A DNA stretch of 64,000 nt from Monodelphis domestica (lineage: Eukaryota > Chordata > Mammalia > Didelphimorphia > Didelphidae): contig NC_077232.1 of assembly GCF_027887165.1 (NCBI RefSeq), positions 1,905,662 through 1,969,661 on the forward strand. Direction: 5' to 3'. Both the position numbers and the translations under genes were made by a program. Within the stretch, counting starts at the first letter, position 1. Each line of letters begins with the position of its first letter. Of this stretch, positions 11,545 through 22,386 are shown piece by piece. The notes beneath the pieces are model-generated. The model worked only from the letters and a program-made list of their open reading frames with translations, did no database searches and was not told the origin of the DNA.

Positions 11545-11745
11545 GCCCTTCCTGGAACCAGGAAGCCTCATCTTTTGAGTTCCAATCTGGCCTCAGACAC
11601 TTACTAGCTCTATGACCTGAGCAAGTTACTTAACCTTATTTCCCTCAGTTTTCTTACCAGTAAAATGAGTGGATAAGGAAACAGTCAAAGGTATCTTTGC
11701 CAAGAAAACCCGAACTGGGGTTAGAAAGAGTTAACATGTGACTGA
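11545..11745 (+). mobile_element. SINE (MAR1/MIR-like type)
   Basis: It carries the SINE core wording 'ctggcctcagacacttac', 'cagttttcttaccagtaaaa' and the 3' module 'tgccaagaaaaccc'. It lies about 150 bp upstream of the MRGPR start. Boundaries are approximate. Confidence 0.7.
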
Positions 11746-11769
11746 AATTTCTGAACAAGACTTCGGGGT

Positions 11770-11906
11770 GGAGCCTCTTTCTTTTCTCTATTCTCTTCCT
11801 GCCTCTGCCTCTCTGTCTTTCTCTCTGTCTCTCTCTCTGTCTCTTTCTGTCTCTCCCCCTCTCTCTCTCTGTCAGTCTGTCTCTGTCTCTGTCTCTGTCT
11901 CTCTCA
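11770..11906. repeat. TC-rich simple repeat
   Basis: Irregular (TCTC/TGTC)n sequence. The antisense frame encoding RDRDRDR/ERER repeats is produced by it and is not a gene. Confidence 0.85.
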
Positions 11907-12225
11907 ACTAGGAGGCATTTCAATGCACAGAGTGCTGAACCTAGAGTAAGAAATGAGCTAATTAAGCTCATTAGCTCCTAAGTTCCAGACACCTATTAGT
12001 TGTGGGACCCTGGACAATTCACTTAACATCCCGAAGTCTTAGATAGCTTAGGTTCCCAAACTGTAAAACTGGGCTAAGAACAGCAGCTACTTCACAGGAT
12101 TCTTTGGAGGATCAAGTGAGAAACTATTTCTGAAGTGTTTAATAGAGTGCCCGGCACAAAATTGTTTAATAAAGTTTAATAATTTATATTTAATAAAGTT
12201 TAATAGAGTTTAATAAATGCTTTTT
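11907..12225 (+). mobile_element. MIR/MAR-type SINE
   Basis: Recognisable parts are 'tgtgggaccctggacaattc', 'aaactgtaaaactgggct' and 'aggatcaagtgag', ending in repeated 'aataaagtttaata'. It is separated from the preceding SINE by the TC-rich tract. Confidence 0.65.
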
Positions 12226-12868
12226 CATTTTCCCCATTCCCAGTATCTCCTCAATTTGTTAGGTTAGGCTGGGTACTTGAACTCTGGAATGTCTGCACTC
12301 ATCTCCTTTTGGCTTGAGTTCTTGGCTCTTTGACAGGGGGATTGGTCAAAATCCCATGGGTGACACTAGGTCTAATGCCACAGGTCTGTTCTCTTCCCCC
12401 AAGGAATGCCATTGACTGCCTTCCAGTTTCCCCTTCCCTCTCCCCTAAGGGATGTTGCTAACTACCTGCTTCAAATGATGGACAAAATATATTTGATTAA
12501 GTCTTCTTCAGCAGGTCTCTTTCCACAAGATATCTGGTTTATAGACCACGTGTGACCATTCTGGCAGGCATGTTTCACTTTGAAGAGTGAAAACTGAAAG
12601 GTTTAAGCATATGCCACCCAATGATCCTGATACTAAGTTTGTAGATCCAGCTTGAATTTTCCTGGACAAACCAATGGTATCGTTCTCTCCAATTGCTCAC
12701 CCAATATTGGATATCCAGACAATGCATTTAAAACAAAAGCTGCAAAAGTGGTTCTTCTCTGAGATACTTTGAAGCTTCCCCATAGAGGCTTTAAATGCCA
12801 TCAAGTTAGAGTTTTAGCCATTGATGTTTAAAATATATGTTACTATATTAAGAAATGATCTTAAGAAT
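12226..12868. other. Unassigned intergenic DNA
   Basis: I see no gene, repeat or structured element here. Confidence 0.4.
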
Positions 12869-13080
12869 TAGGAAATAAGGGCAGCTGGGTGGTTCAGTGG
12901 ATTAAGAACCAGGGCTAGAGATGAAAGGCTTTGCTTCAAATGTAGCCTGAGATACTTCTTTGCTGTGTGACCCTAGGCAATTCATTTACCCTCCCCCCCC
13001 CCCCCATTGCCTAGCTCTGACAGCTCTTCTGCTTTAAAACCAATACACGGAATTGATTCTAAGATGGAAGATAAAGATTT
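12869..13080 (+). mobile_element. Marsupial CORE-type SINE, tRNA-headed
   Basis: It begins ggcagctgggtggttcagtg (degenerate A-box), has a degenerate B-box region, then 'tgtgtgaccctaggcaattc', a C-run and 'attgcctagctctgacagc', and ends near 'gattctaagatggaag'. Possible short TSD-like strings are ttaggaaataa before it and ttagacaaataa after it. Confidence 0.85.
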
Positions 13081-13309
13081 AGACAAATAATGAAAAAAAT
13101 TCGAGAATGAGACCTTTTTTAGATCTCTCCAGATTCTGGAAGGTGAAAAGCAAACAAAGAAGAGAAAGGAACAAGTATGGTTTACTTTAGAAAAATGCTT
13201 GGTGAGGGGCCTTGAACAGACCTTGAATAACAATTGAGCAGTCCAGGTTTCCTTGTTAAAATTGGTTGTTGGTTTATGACATGAAAACTCTCTTCTCTTT
13301 CCCCAGTAG

Positions 13310-13805
13310 AGAAGGAATCATTTGATGAAAATGTGTGTGTAGAATATATAAAGCTGTGCCCATCTTATTTCTATTATCAATTCTTTCTCTGGAGGTGGAC
13401 ATGCACAAGCCATTCTTCCAACAATATTTCTGTGGCTGTGTATAATCTTTTCTTGGTTCTGCTCATTTCACTCCTCCTGATTTCCTATAGGCTTTCCATA
13501 GGCTTTACCCTGCTGTCATCTCTTAGGTTGCAGTAGTATTCCATCACAATCAGATGCCACAACTTCTTTAGCCATTTCCCAATTGATGGGCATCCCTTCA
13601 ATTTCCAGTTCTTTGCCACCACAAAGGGAGCTGCCGTAAATATCTCAAAACTTATAGATTCTTTCCCCCTAATCACTTTAGGAAATAGACCTAATAATGG
13701 TCTTGCTGAGTCAAAAGATAGACATAGTTTTATAAGGCTTTGAGCACAATTCCAGAATGCTCTCCAAAATGGTCGGATCAGTTCAGAGTTCCACCAACAA
13801 AGCTA
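13310..13805 (-). mobile_element. L1 3' fragment (ORF2 C-terminus)
   Basis: The minus frame at 13485-13676 keeps FVVAKNWKLKGCPSIGKWL and LIVMEYYC, the tail of L1 ORF2. The 5' truncation point is near 13805, where L1 wording ('gttccaccaacaa' on the plus strand) stops. Confidence 0.8.
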
Positions 13806-14750
13806 CTTCATCCGGTGTGTGTGCCATTTAAGGCGGGGAGAACGAGAGGAGTTTGGGATGCTACAACTCCTGGGAGTCACATGTGAAAGGGGAGTGAAAG
13901 GTGGACATCAAAGGTGGATGAGTTGCCATGAAAAGGGCCTTAAAAACCTCGTGCTAGAAGTGCTAACTTTTCCTGAACATACCACTACAGCTCCTTAAGG
14001 AAGTACAGAAAAATTTGGGAGGGAAGCTGCTGTGTTTCTTATCCTTATTTGGAGAGCCTCAGTGGGAGGTAAAGAAGGCTAGTAACTGAGATGATCCAGA
14101 AAATTAAAACAAAAGTTATAGGGATGGTAAATTGAAGCATTAATCAAGGAATTGTTACTCATTTGCTATTTTACCTTAGGTTAGCTGAAGATCTTTGGAC
14201 TTGTGTGAAGGAAATTTGCTTTTCTGGGGTTTCACCTTGATCTCATCTCCTGCCAAATATTTGACCCAGAAGCCAGGACTGTTGAGGGAAATCATTGGAT
14301 TAATTGGTTCACTTGAGTCTACGTGAGTCGGCATGAGTTGACGTCACCTACATCATCTGATGTGGGTCACGAGACTGTGACCTACACCCTTGATCCAGAC
14401 ATTGACCTGGCTGTAAGAAGATGAATCAGGAGAGATGGTCCAGGAAGTGTCTTGGCTGTCTGTCTTTGGTGTCCTTCCAAGGAACTTGCATGCGGGAGTG
14501 TTGCTATAGAAGCCACATCTATGGCTTCTACATAGACTAGACCTTTTTTCTGTCGCTCTCCTTTTACCTATCCAAGTAATTCTACTAAACTTTATAAAAT
14601 TCTAAGGACCAGAGTCCTAATTTTAATTCTTAGAGCCTTAGGATGGGTTTGAAATAACTGGGTCTTGCAAAGATTAGTGCTGAATAGTTGAAGTTCTATA
14701 TGATCCCATTTGGGAATCTAACTCTTGGTGCGCCTGAATCGATTCTGTTG
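13806..14750. other. Unassigned, possibly an old LTR
   Basis: No coding signal. A ccttaaaaacc TATA-like string near 13948 and a pyrimidine-rich, AT-rich end near 14540-14620 resemble an LTR layout, but I could not find paired termini or a TSD, so no element is called. Confidence 0.3.
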
Positions 14751-14751
14751 G

Positions 14752-14752
14752 G

Positions 14753-14780
<28 letters not shown>
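14752..14780. repeat. (GT)n microsatellite
   Basis: About 14 uninterrupted GT units. Confidence 0.95.
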
Positions 14781-14783
<3 letters not shown>

Positions 14784-15109
14784 ACTAGAAATTATTTTTT
14801 AAATTGTATGGCATGAACATGCTGTTTCCCCTTGAAGTATAATCAATACTGTGATATCTAGACTTTGAACAAGAACTAATCTTGCTCTAATAACCGTATG
14901 TAGTGCTCGTCTGAATAATAAAATAAAATTATTTGTTGGTCTCTAAAAAAATACTTTGAAGGTATCTTACTTACTTTGTAATTTTCACTTTGTCTGACAT
15001 GAAATTTGATACCTATTGTTCAAATGGTAAATCCTTTTGAATCTGTATTCTTTTGAGTGATAGATTTAAAAGAATGCTGAAAATTGCTTGAAATTGCCTC
15101 CTTTTGGTA
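14781..15109. other. Unassigned intergenic DNA
   Basis: AT-rich. An aataataaaataaaat cluster near 14915-14930 looks like a polyadenylation region, but no gene can be tied to it. Confidence 0.35.
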
Positions 15110-15312
15110 GGGATGAGATCAATTAGGTGCCTCAGTGGATTGAGAACCAGGCCTAGAGACAGGAGGTCTTGGGTTCAAATTTGACCTCAATCATTTCCTA
15201 TATGATTCCAGGCAAGTCCCTAAACCCCCATTGCCTAGCCCTTACTGTTCTACCTAGGAACTAATACACAGTATTGATTCTAAGATTGAAGGTAAAACTT
15301 AAAAAAAAAAAA
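15110..15312 (+). mobile_element. Marsupial CORE-type SINE
   Basis: It has 'gtgcctcagtggattgagaa', 'gacaggaggtcttgggttc' (B-box), 'cccattgcctagcccttact' and 'cacagtattgattctaag', and ends in an A-run (15301-15312). The first bases of the head are altered. Confidence 0.88.
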
Positions 15313-15580
15313 GAAACCATTCCTTTGGGAAATAATATTTTTAGTTATCATTTTGTTGTGCCAGAGAACCCTTTAAAATGTCCAAAAGAGTAGAGAACGT
15401 CTATTTTGGGGGATTTAATTTTAGGAAGAACTGAAGTTTACAAAGAGAGGTTGTGTCACACTACTCTTGAAGTTTAAAGCATAAATGATTAGTTTATTAC
15501 ACATGGATTTCGATGAAGTTAGATAGTTGTGCTCACCCTACTTAGTAGTATAAATGCTCATTGTAATTTTAAATGCTCTA

Positions 15581-17309
15581 TTCTAATTCTACCAAATTAA
15601 TCTACTCAAATTGCCCAGAAATTATTTTATAGAGCTAGAAAAATTAATAACAAAATTCATCAAGAGAATCAATGAAAAAATGTAAAGGAAGGTGACTCAG
15701 CAGTATCAGATCTCAAACCATATTATAATGTGGTAACAATCAAAACAATCTAGTAATGACTAAGAAATAAAGTGGTGGACCATTGGAATTGATTAGCAAC
15801 AAAATACCTACCAATAAATGATCATAGTAATTTGGAGTTTGATAAATCAAAAGATCCAGGATTTTGGGAGTCGGCACTATTTGACAAAAGTATTGGAAAA
15901 TTTGGAAAATGGTATGGCAGAGACGAGGGAATAGACCAACATCGCACCTCATCTACCAAGATGAAGTCATTTAGACATAAAGGGTGATGCCATAATCCAA
16001 TTATGGGGACATGGAATAGTTTGCCTGCCAGATCTATGTATAAGCCCAATTTATGACCAAACAAGAAATAGAGAGTCTTATAGGACACAAAATGGATAAT
16101 TTTGATTATATTAAATTTAAAAGGGTGTGCACAAAGAAAACCAATACAACCAAGATTAGAAGGAAGGAAAAAAAAGCTGGAGAATTTTTTTTTTTACAGC
16201 AAGTATTTCTGTAAAATGTCTCGTTTCTCAAGTATACTGATAATTAAGTAAAATTTGTAAAAAAATATAAGTTGTATGCTCAAAGGATATGGATAGGTAA
16301 CTTTCAGACAAAAATCAAAGCTTGTGTGACATAAAAATGTTCTAAATCCCTCTTGAAAAGAGAAATGCAAATGAAAGCAACACTGATGTACCACCTCACA
16401 CCTCAGATTGAGCAATAAGACAGCAAAGGAAAATGATAAATGTTGGAGGGGATGCAGAGAATTGGGGACACTGATGCACTTTGGTGGAGGTATGATCTGA
16501 TCCAGCCATTCTGGAGAGCGATTTGGAACTGTACTCAACAGGCTCTAAAACTCTGCATACCCTTTGATCCAGCACTGCCACTATTAGAGCCATAAAATCT
16601 ACCAAGATTTTAAAAAGGGGAACGAACCTATTTGTTAGGGTTTATTTTTGTGGTAGCAAAGAATTGGAAAGGGAGGGGTTTTCCATCAGTTGGGGAATCG
16701 CTGAACAGATTGTGGTATATGATGGTGATGCAATACTATTGTTGCTGTAAGAAATGATGAGGAGAGTGAATTTAGGAAAACGTGGAAAGAGTCACATGAA
16801 CTGATGCAAAATTAAATGACCAGAGTCAAAAGAACACTGTTCAGAGTAATAGCAATGTTTTTGATGAACAGTTATTCTCAGCAAGAGCAATCTAAAATAA
16901 TAGGAACCCTAACCCTAACCCTAACCCTAACCCTAACCCTAACCCTAACCCTAACCCTAACCCTAACCCTAACCCTAACCCTAACCCTAACCCTAACCCT
17001 GAGATGAAAAATGCCATCTGCCTTTAGAGAAAGAACTGATGCAGTTGGAATTCAGAATGAAACACAATATAGTATACTTTGTTTTTCTTCTTTTTTAAAT
17101 TAGTGTTCTCTTCCACAAAATACCTAATATAGAAAAATATTTTGCATAATTGCACGTGTGAAATATATATCAGATTGCTTATGGTCTGGTGAGGAGGAAC
17201 TATGGGAAAGAGGGAGACAGAGAAGATGAGGATCTGGAACTCATTTAAAAAATGAATGTTAAAATATTTTTACATGTAATTGGGGAAAAGTAAAATATTA
17301 TTAAAAATT
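15581..17309 (+). mobile_element. 5'-truncated L1 with a telomeric array inside
   Basis: It covers ORF2 from the region beginning 'accaaattaatctactcaaa', through the C-terminus, to the 3' UTR ending near 17309. A 96-bp telomeric repeat interrupts the ORF2-end/3' UTR region at 16905-17000. All frames are broken. Confidence 0.8.
16905..17000. repeat. Interstitial telomeric repeat, (AACCCT)16
   Basis: Sixteen perfect hexamers (TTAGGG on the minus strand) lie inside an L1 3' region, with L1 wording resuming at 'gatgaaaaatgccatctg'. Little or no L1 sequence seems lost. The 63-codon Thr-Leu repeat frame across it is an artefact. Perfection suggests a young insertion or recent homogenisation. Confidence 0.97.
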
Positions 17310-18750
17310 AAGACTCAGTTCTGTTTTAGATGTGATCTAATGTGTTTCCCTATATTGTTCAAACTGGAAATCATAGTATTAACTCTTTGTGTTCTGTGAT
17401 TATCCACAAAGACTCCTCCCTGAGAAAAAGGGGAGAAAGGAAGGCCAGACCCTATGAAGGTTGATCTAATTCTTTGGAGCTTGTAATGTAATTTTCATTG
17501 TTTGATGAGATGTTTGGAACTTCCAAACTCTCTTCTGGAGGTCAAGAGTATAAATTACATGATTGTAAGAGACACTCTGTGGCACTATTTCTAGTTCATA
17601 CAGGCTTTTATTGAGAACTGAGGGGAAGGGGAGGCTCTAGACACATTTGACATTTATACTGTTTAGAAATATTTTTTTGCTTTAAAGGGATTCGTAGTTA
17701 ATTAAATCCTAATAACTTCCTTTTGGGGCTGGGATGGATTTCAAGAGAGGAATGTCAAATGACTTTTATGTGTCTTTTTCTTTGGGGGCCTGAGAAACTG
17801 AAACAACCTAAGGGTGTTGCATCCCTGACAAAAATCATTGTATTAACTCCTTTTTGGTCAGTGAAAACTCAGCAATTTCATAGAGACTTGCCATGTCCTG
17901 CTTGCTTCAGATCAATTCCTTAGAACTTTTCCACCTGGCTAAATCTTGGAGTAAGAGATTTTAAAAGGCAATGGCTTATATTTACCCCAGCATCCTTTAT
18001 GCTAACTTAATAATAATAAATTTGAATTCCAATTGGTAAAGCTTTGTTTGTTTCCTGGCACCATTAAGGCAAAATTAATTGCATGTTTACTTTTTATGAC
18101 ACCAGCATAGCTGGAAAATGGACTCTCTTATAGTTTCGATACCTTTCAGTTCAGTTGCCAAGTTGTTGTTTAAAGGCTGTTATTTTTTGTTAAGTACATT
18201 TATTTCATTGGGATTTGAATAATGGTTCCAAAATGTCTTTGCTATTTTATCTGTCTGAGGCTTTTTATTGAACGTGGTTATCAGATTGATAATATGGCAT
18301 AAGCTATGAAAGCCATTTTGTGCCCCTTCCGCTACCCCGTCTGATGCCAATCCCAGCCACCATTGACTAGCAGCAGCTCATCAACACCGTGAGCAGGCGT
18401 GTAGAGAGTGCTCAGCCTTGCCTTCCACAATCCACGTGTGTAGCTTAATAATAGACTCCGGTGTTGTCAGTTGGGATAGAATAGTTGGGATATTCTAGTA
18501 AAGTTGTGAAACAGGAAAACAATTGTTGCACAAAAATTAGATTTCCAGGTGAAGACCGAGCTTCACCGCCAGCTAGAATAGACAAGTTGATTATGTTAAG
18601 GAAGGAAGCTCCATCCAAATGAAGTCAGTTTGGCTGTATTAAACCATTAAGGTGAGAAAATTCAGAAATATGCTGCCCAAATTCATACCTGATTAGCACT
18701 GAATCTTGTCGGAGCAGCTTCTCTTTAATCTGGACATGGTTAGAGTAAGA
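17310..18750. other. Unassigned intergenic DNA
   Basis: No gene or repeat family recognised. A short stretch at about 18308-18345 (ccattttgtgcccctt and following) resembles the end region of the family B LTR at 7469-7505, but an element cannot be bounded. Confidence 0.35.
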
Positions 18751-18751
18751 A

Positions 18752-18775
18752 TTGTGTGTGTGTGTGTGTGTGTGA
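18752..18775. repeat. (GT)n microsatellite
   Basis: GT tract followed by an interrupted gagtgtg. Confidence 0.92.
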
Positions 18776-19173
18776 GTGTGACGTGAAAACGATTACTGAA
18801 TCGACCCTGCTGATCATACATTGTCATTTTTGAAAACATTATACTTCGGACACTTTTATCGGAAATTATTTTGGCTCTCAGTTGTGGAAATTATTGGTTA
18901 TGAGAGCTCATTATATGATATTTGTTGCAGTGTAATCCTGACAATATTAATATTAAAACTCTTCAAGCATTTAACTGGCTGTATTTTAAAAGGGGAAACT
19001 TTGATCATTGATGACTATGAAAAAAGGTATAAGGAAAAGACTTACAAACTCTCTTGAGAACCTCCAAGTTCCTTTTTCTTAAGACCACATGCTTGGGCAG
19101 CGACAAAAGCTCTCTGTCAGTCCCTGTGCTGGACAAACGCTCTTTGCACAAAAATAAGGTGGAAGTTTTATCA
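18776..19173. other. Unassigned, with a 78-codon open frame
   Basis: The frame at 18821-19057 (plus) encodes a hydrophobic then lysine-rich peptide (MSFLKTLYF..., ...KTYKLS). I recognise no family and see no conserved motif, so it is probably fortuitous. Confidence 0.3.
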
Positions 19174-19396
19174 TGTGGAGCAAGTTTTACAAGATTACAT
19201 TGTCATCCCCTGCCTATTTTTAGTCTTATTTTAATCCCCAAAGTGTAAAGCACAGTCCTGGGATTTTAGCCACAAAAAGATGTGACACTCATTTCATACA
19301 ATGAGTGGGAGGTCTGTGACCCATGTGTGAAAGAGTGGGAAGTCCTGGAGTGGAGCGTCAGCTGTGATTGGTAGACATGAAAATTTAGGGGAGGTC

Positions 19397-19707
19397 TTTA
19401 GGGTCTGAGTGGGAGACCACTCCAAAGGAGCACATGGAGGCAATGCAATTCAGGCAAAGGGAAGTACTTTATTGCTAGCACTAGGGGAAGCTTAGCAAAA
19501 GTGTTCCACCCTTGTATGGTTGGGGTAGAGATTATATATGTTCAAGGGCCCGGGTTAGGAACAGGGTGTTGCTCAGGACCTGCTCAGGGGGTCCAGTCCA
19601 TTTGGATGGAACAGAATTTCTGTGGTTAGTAGATTTGGCTGATTCAATAGCAGGTGGGGTTGTTTAGTATTGATTACAGTGAGTGTAGGTCACAGTGCCC
19701 CACAACA
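19397..19707 (-). mobile_element. Short LTR (family C) nested in the family A LTR
   Basis: Alignment of the host LTR with its other copies shows these 311 bp are extra. Read on the minus strand the insert starts TGTTGTGGGGC, has a TATA region (catatataat, plus 19531-19540) and an AATAAA (gcaataaagtac, plus 19468-19479), and so has its own LTR layout. Tetranucleotide aggt flanks it on both sides (19393-19396 and 19708-19711). The 3' end lacks the expected CA, so that boundary is less certain. Confidence 0.6.
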
Positions 19708-19988
19708 AGGTGACACAAGAGAAAAAGGTCTTTAAAAGTGGAAACAGAGACACACACAGAGACTCAGACACTTGGAGTTTGAAAGAGAAACACTTGGAGT
19801 GGAACCGGCTGGAGCTGAGGCTAAAAAAGAATCTGCTGATTGAATTGACAACATGGTGAGTGTAAAGGCTAACTTCCTTCCCTGCCCTTTTTGGAGGCGT
19901 GAGCCTCTGGGAAAGGTCCATTGTCTTGAAACTTCTTTCCCCTAGCTGGGGCCTTAGAATTTCTACCTGGCTCAGAGGAAACCAGAGT

Positions 19989-19989
<1 letters not shown>

Positions 19990-20058
<69 letters not shown>
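19990..20058. repeat. (TC)n microsatellite, about 34 units
   Basis: Uninterrupted TC repeat in the 3' half of the LTR. The Ser-Leu and Arg-Glu repeat frames over it are artefacts. Confidence 0.97.
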
Positions 20059-20062
<4 letters not shown>

Positions 20063-20258
20063 CCCCTTTTCTCTCTTCCTTAATATCTTCCCTTTATTGT
20101 AAAAATAAACTACCATTAATTCTATTTTACTTTAGTAATTCATTTTGGGATTTAGAAATTAAATCCCTGGCGACCAATTAAATATTCAGTCCAACCATAA
20201 ATTTAACAACACACAGACTCATCTATGTATATACATAAACACAGAAAAATGAAAGAAT

Positions 20259-20295
20259 ACACACACACACACACACACATACACACACACACACA
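20259..20295. repeat. (AC)n microsatellite
   Basis: Two AC tracts with one AT interruption. Confidence 0.93.
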
Positions 20296-20686
20296 TGGGT
20301 ATGTATGGTTTAAATCTGGGTGGAGACAGATAGAAATAAAAGAATGGTAAGAAGGAAATGGAAGATGGTATTTGAACAATGGCAACATGAGCTTCAAAAT
20401 TACTGGGATAAGATTGGTATGATGGAGTGGAAGGATGTTAATCATTGAAGAATTTGTTCAGTCATGAGGTACCTTAAACAAATGAATTTTCCTCCCTTGT
20501 GCTTCCTAGCCAGGCTTTTATTATAAATGCCTACCTTCTCTTTCCCATGGATTTTGAGTGCATTAGAGCAAGAAGGTAACCTGGGTTTATATGTAAATTA
20601 TAGTTTATTTCAGTTTTTATGCATTTATTTTAATACATTTATGCAATGATTCTGTTCTTGAGTTTTCATAAGTGGATATATTTAAC
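20296..20686. other. Unassigned intergenic DNA
   Basis: Nothing recognised. Confidence 0.35.
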
Positions 20687-20698
20687 AAATGCAAGTGT

Positions 20699-21676
20699 GT
20701 GTGCCCCAAAAGACCAATGGTCAAAGGACATGAATTGGCAGTTTTCACATGAAGATATCAAAACTATCAATAAGCACATGAAAAAGTATTTTAAGTCCCT
20801 TCTGACTAGAGAAATGCAAATTAAAACAATTCTGAGGTATCACCACACACCTAGCATATTAGCTAACATGGCAGCAAAGGAAAGTAATGAATGTTGGAGG
20901 GGGTGTGGCAACATTGGGACATTAATGCTGGTGGAGTTGTGAATTGATCCAACCATTCTGGAGGGCAATTTGAAACTATGCCCAAAAGGCGATAAAAGAC
21001 TGTCTGCCCTTTGATCCAGCTATATAGCACTGCTGGGTTTGTACCCCAAAGAGATAACAAGGAAAAAGACTTGTACAAGAACATTCATAGCTGCGCTCTT
21101 TCTGGTGGCAAAAAAATTTGGAAAATGAGGAGATGTCCTCGATTGGGGAATGGCTGAACAAATTGTGGTATCTGTTGGTGATGGAATACTATTATTGTGC
21201 TCAAAGGAATAATGAGGTGGAGGGATTCCATGTGAGCTGGAAAGACCTCCAGGAATTGACTTAGAGTGAAAGAAGTAGAACCAGAACATTGTACACAGAG
21301 ACTGATACATTGTAGCACAATGGAATGTAACTGACTTTGTTACTAACAACAATGCAATGACCCAGGACAATCCCAAGGGATTTATGAGAAAGATGCTCTC
21401 CACACTGAGAGAAAGAACTGTGGGAGCAGAAATGCAGAAGTAAAACATAGGATCATTCATGTAGCTCAATATGGATGTGATTAGGGTTTTTATGTTAAAT
21501 GATCACTCTTCTGCAAATATGAATAACATGGAAATAGGCTTTGAACAATGATACATATATAACACAGTGGACCTGGTTGTTGGCTCCAGAAGGGGGGAGG
21601 GAAGGGAGGATGAGGGAATCATGAATCATTTAACTATGGAAAAAATTCTAAAGAAAAAAAAAAGAAAAAAAGAAAT
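20699..21676 (+). mobile_element. 5'-truncated L1 with TSD
   Basis: It covers the ORF2 C-terminal region (frame 20646-20942 keeps [20 protein letters not shown]) and the 3' UTR, and ends in a mixed A-run. Flanking repeats aaatgcaagtgt (20687-20698) and aaatacaagtgt (21677-21688) differ at one base. The antisense 149-codon frame is only its shadow. Confidence 0.85.
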
Positions 21677-21688
21677 AAATACAAGTGT

Positions 21689-22195
21689 AATGCAAAGACA
21701 TAAAATTATCGACTTTGTAAGAGTATCACAGTATTTGAGTTATATTGTGAATGGATGGTTTTATTGAGGAAAATCAAGTCAAATCGGTGCTCATGAGCAG
21801 CAGAGATGACTAAAGGAACTGTATTTCTTTTCTAATGGTGTAACCCTAGAACCCTGAGAGTCTGGTTCTGTTCTACTGCTGGAAATCTAGACCAGTTATC
21901 ATTTTACACAGGTGTGCCTCTTCAGGTTAATGGTCCAGGACTTCAAGTACCTGTGGTAGCTGGAAGGGGGGCATGGGAGGGGTGGGGTTCCGGAGGTTTC
22001 CAGGCCAGGGCAAAGGAAAGTCCTGTGGAATACATGGACTTGGACATTCCAGGAACTTTCAGGTTCCAAAGACCCCACATGTTGATCACTCAGATGTGAA
22101 TTGTCTTCCCTGTTAGAGTATAAGCTGTATTGTCCTCTCAAGATGGAGTTCACAGCAATGCAGCTGAAGTGACCTCTAAGCCAGTCAAACTCATT
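21689..22195. other. Unassigned intergenic DNA
   Basis: No gene or repeat recognised. Open frames here are short and lack motifs. Confidence 0.35.
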
Positions 22196-22386
22196 CATTG
22201 ATCCTTACAACAACCCTGGGTCATAGGTTCTATTATTTCCATTTTACAGGAGTGGAAACTGAGGAAAATCTACATTAAGTGACTTGCTTAAGTCACAAAG
22301 CTAATAAATTTCTGAGCTCAGTTTTGAACTTCGGTCTTCCTAACTTCAGGCTCAGTGTCTCTCAACTGCACTATCTAGCTGCCTCA
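22196..22386 (-). mobile_element. MIR SINE
   Basis: Reverse of the MIR core: 'ccttacaacaaccctgggtc', 'ccattttacaggagtggaaa' and 'aagtgacttgcttaagtcac', ending 'tagctgcctc'. Confidence 0.85.

Larger units (their letters stand above)
19174..20213 (+). mobile_element. Solo LTR, family A copy 2, with nested insert and TC expansion
   Basis: It shares the order of parts with 4805-5632: 'cccctgcctatttttag', 'tgtgattggtagacat' (inverted CCAAT), TATA-like ctttaaaag (19730-19738), donor string tggtgagtg (19854-19862), then a pyrimidine tract grown to a (TC)n of about 34 units, and a 3' part ending near caacaca. The start at TGTGG (19174) and the end are estimates. No TSD was found. A separate 311-bp LTR-like insert lies at 19397-19707. 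Confidence 0.7.

Noticed and set aside
10432..11607. Several 60-129 codon frames overlapping the receptor gene
   Set aside because: They are alternative-frame or antisense shadows of the GC-rich MRGPR coding region.
12869..12960. Possible tRNA gene (A-box and B-box like strings)
   Set aside because: These are the tRNA-derived heads of SINEs, recurring at several sites and degenerate.
16816..17007. 63-codon frame with a long Thr-Leu repeat
   Set aside because: It is the translation of the telomeric hexamer array and a bit of L1.
17310..18750. Possible LTR or ERV internal region
   Set aside because: No paired termini, TSD or gag/pol/env-like frame could be found, so only a weak similarity is reported.
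19664..20181. Several Ser-Leu and Arg-Glu repeat frames
   Set aside because: They are produced by the (TC)n tract inside an LTR.
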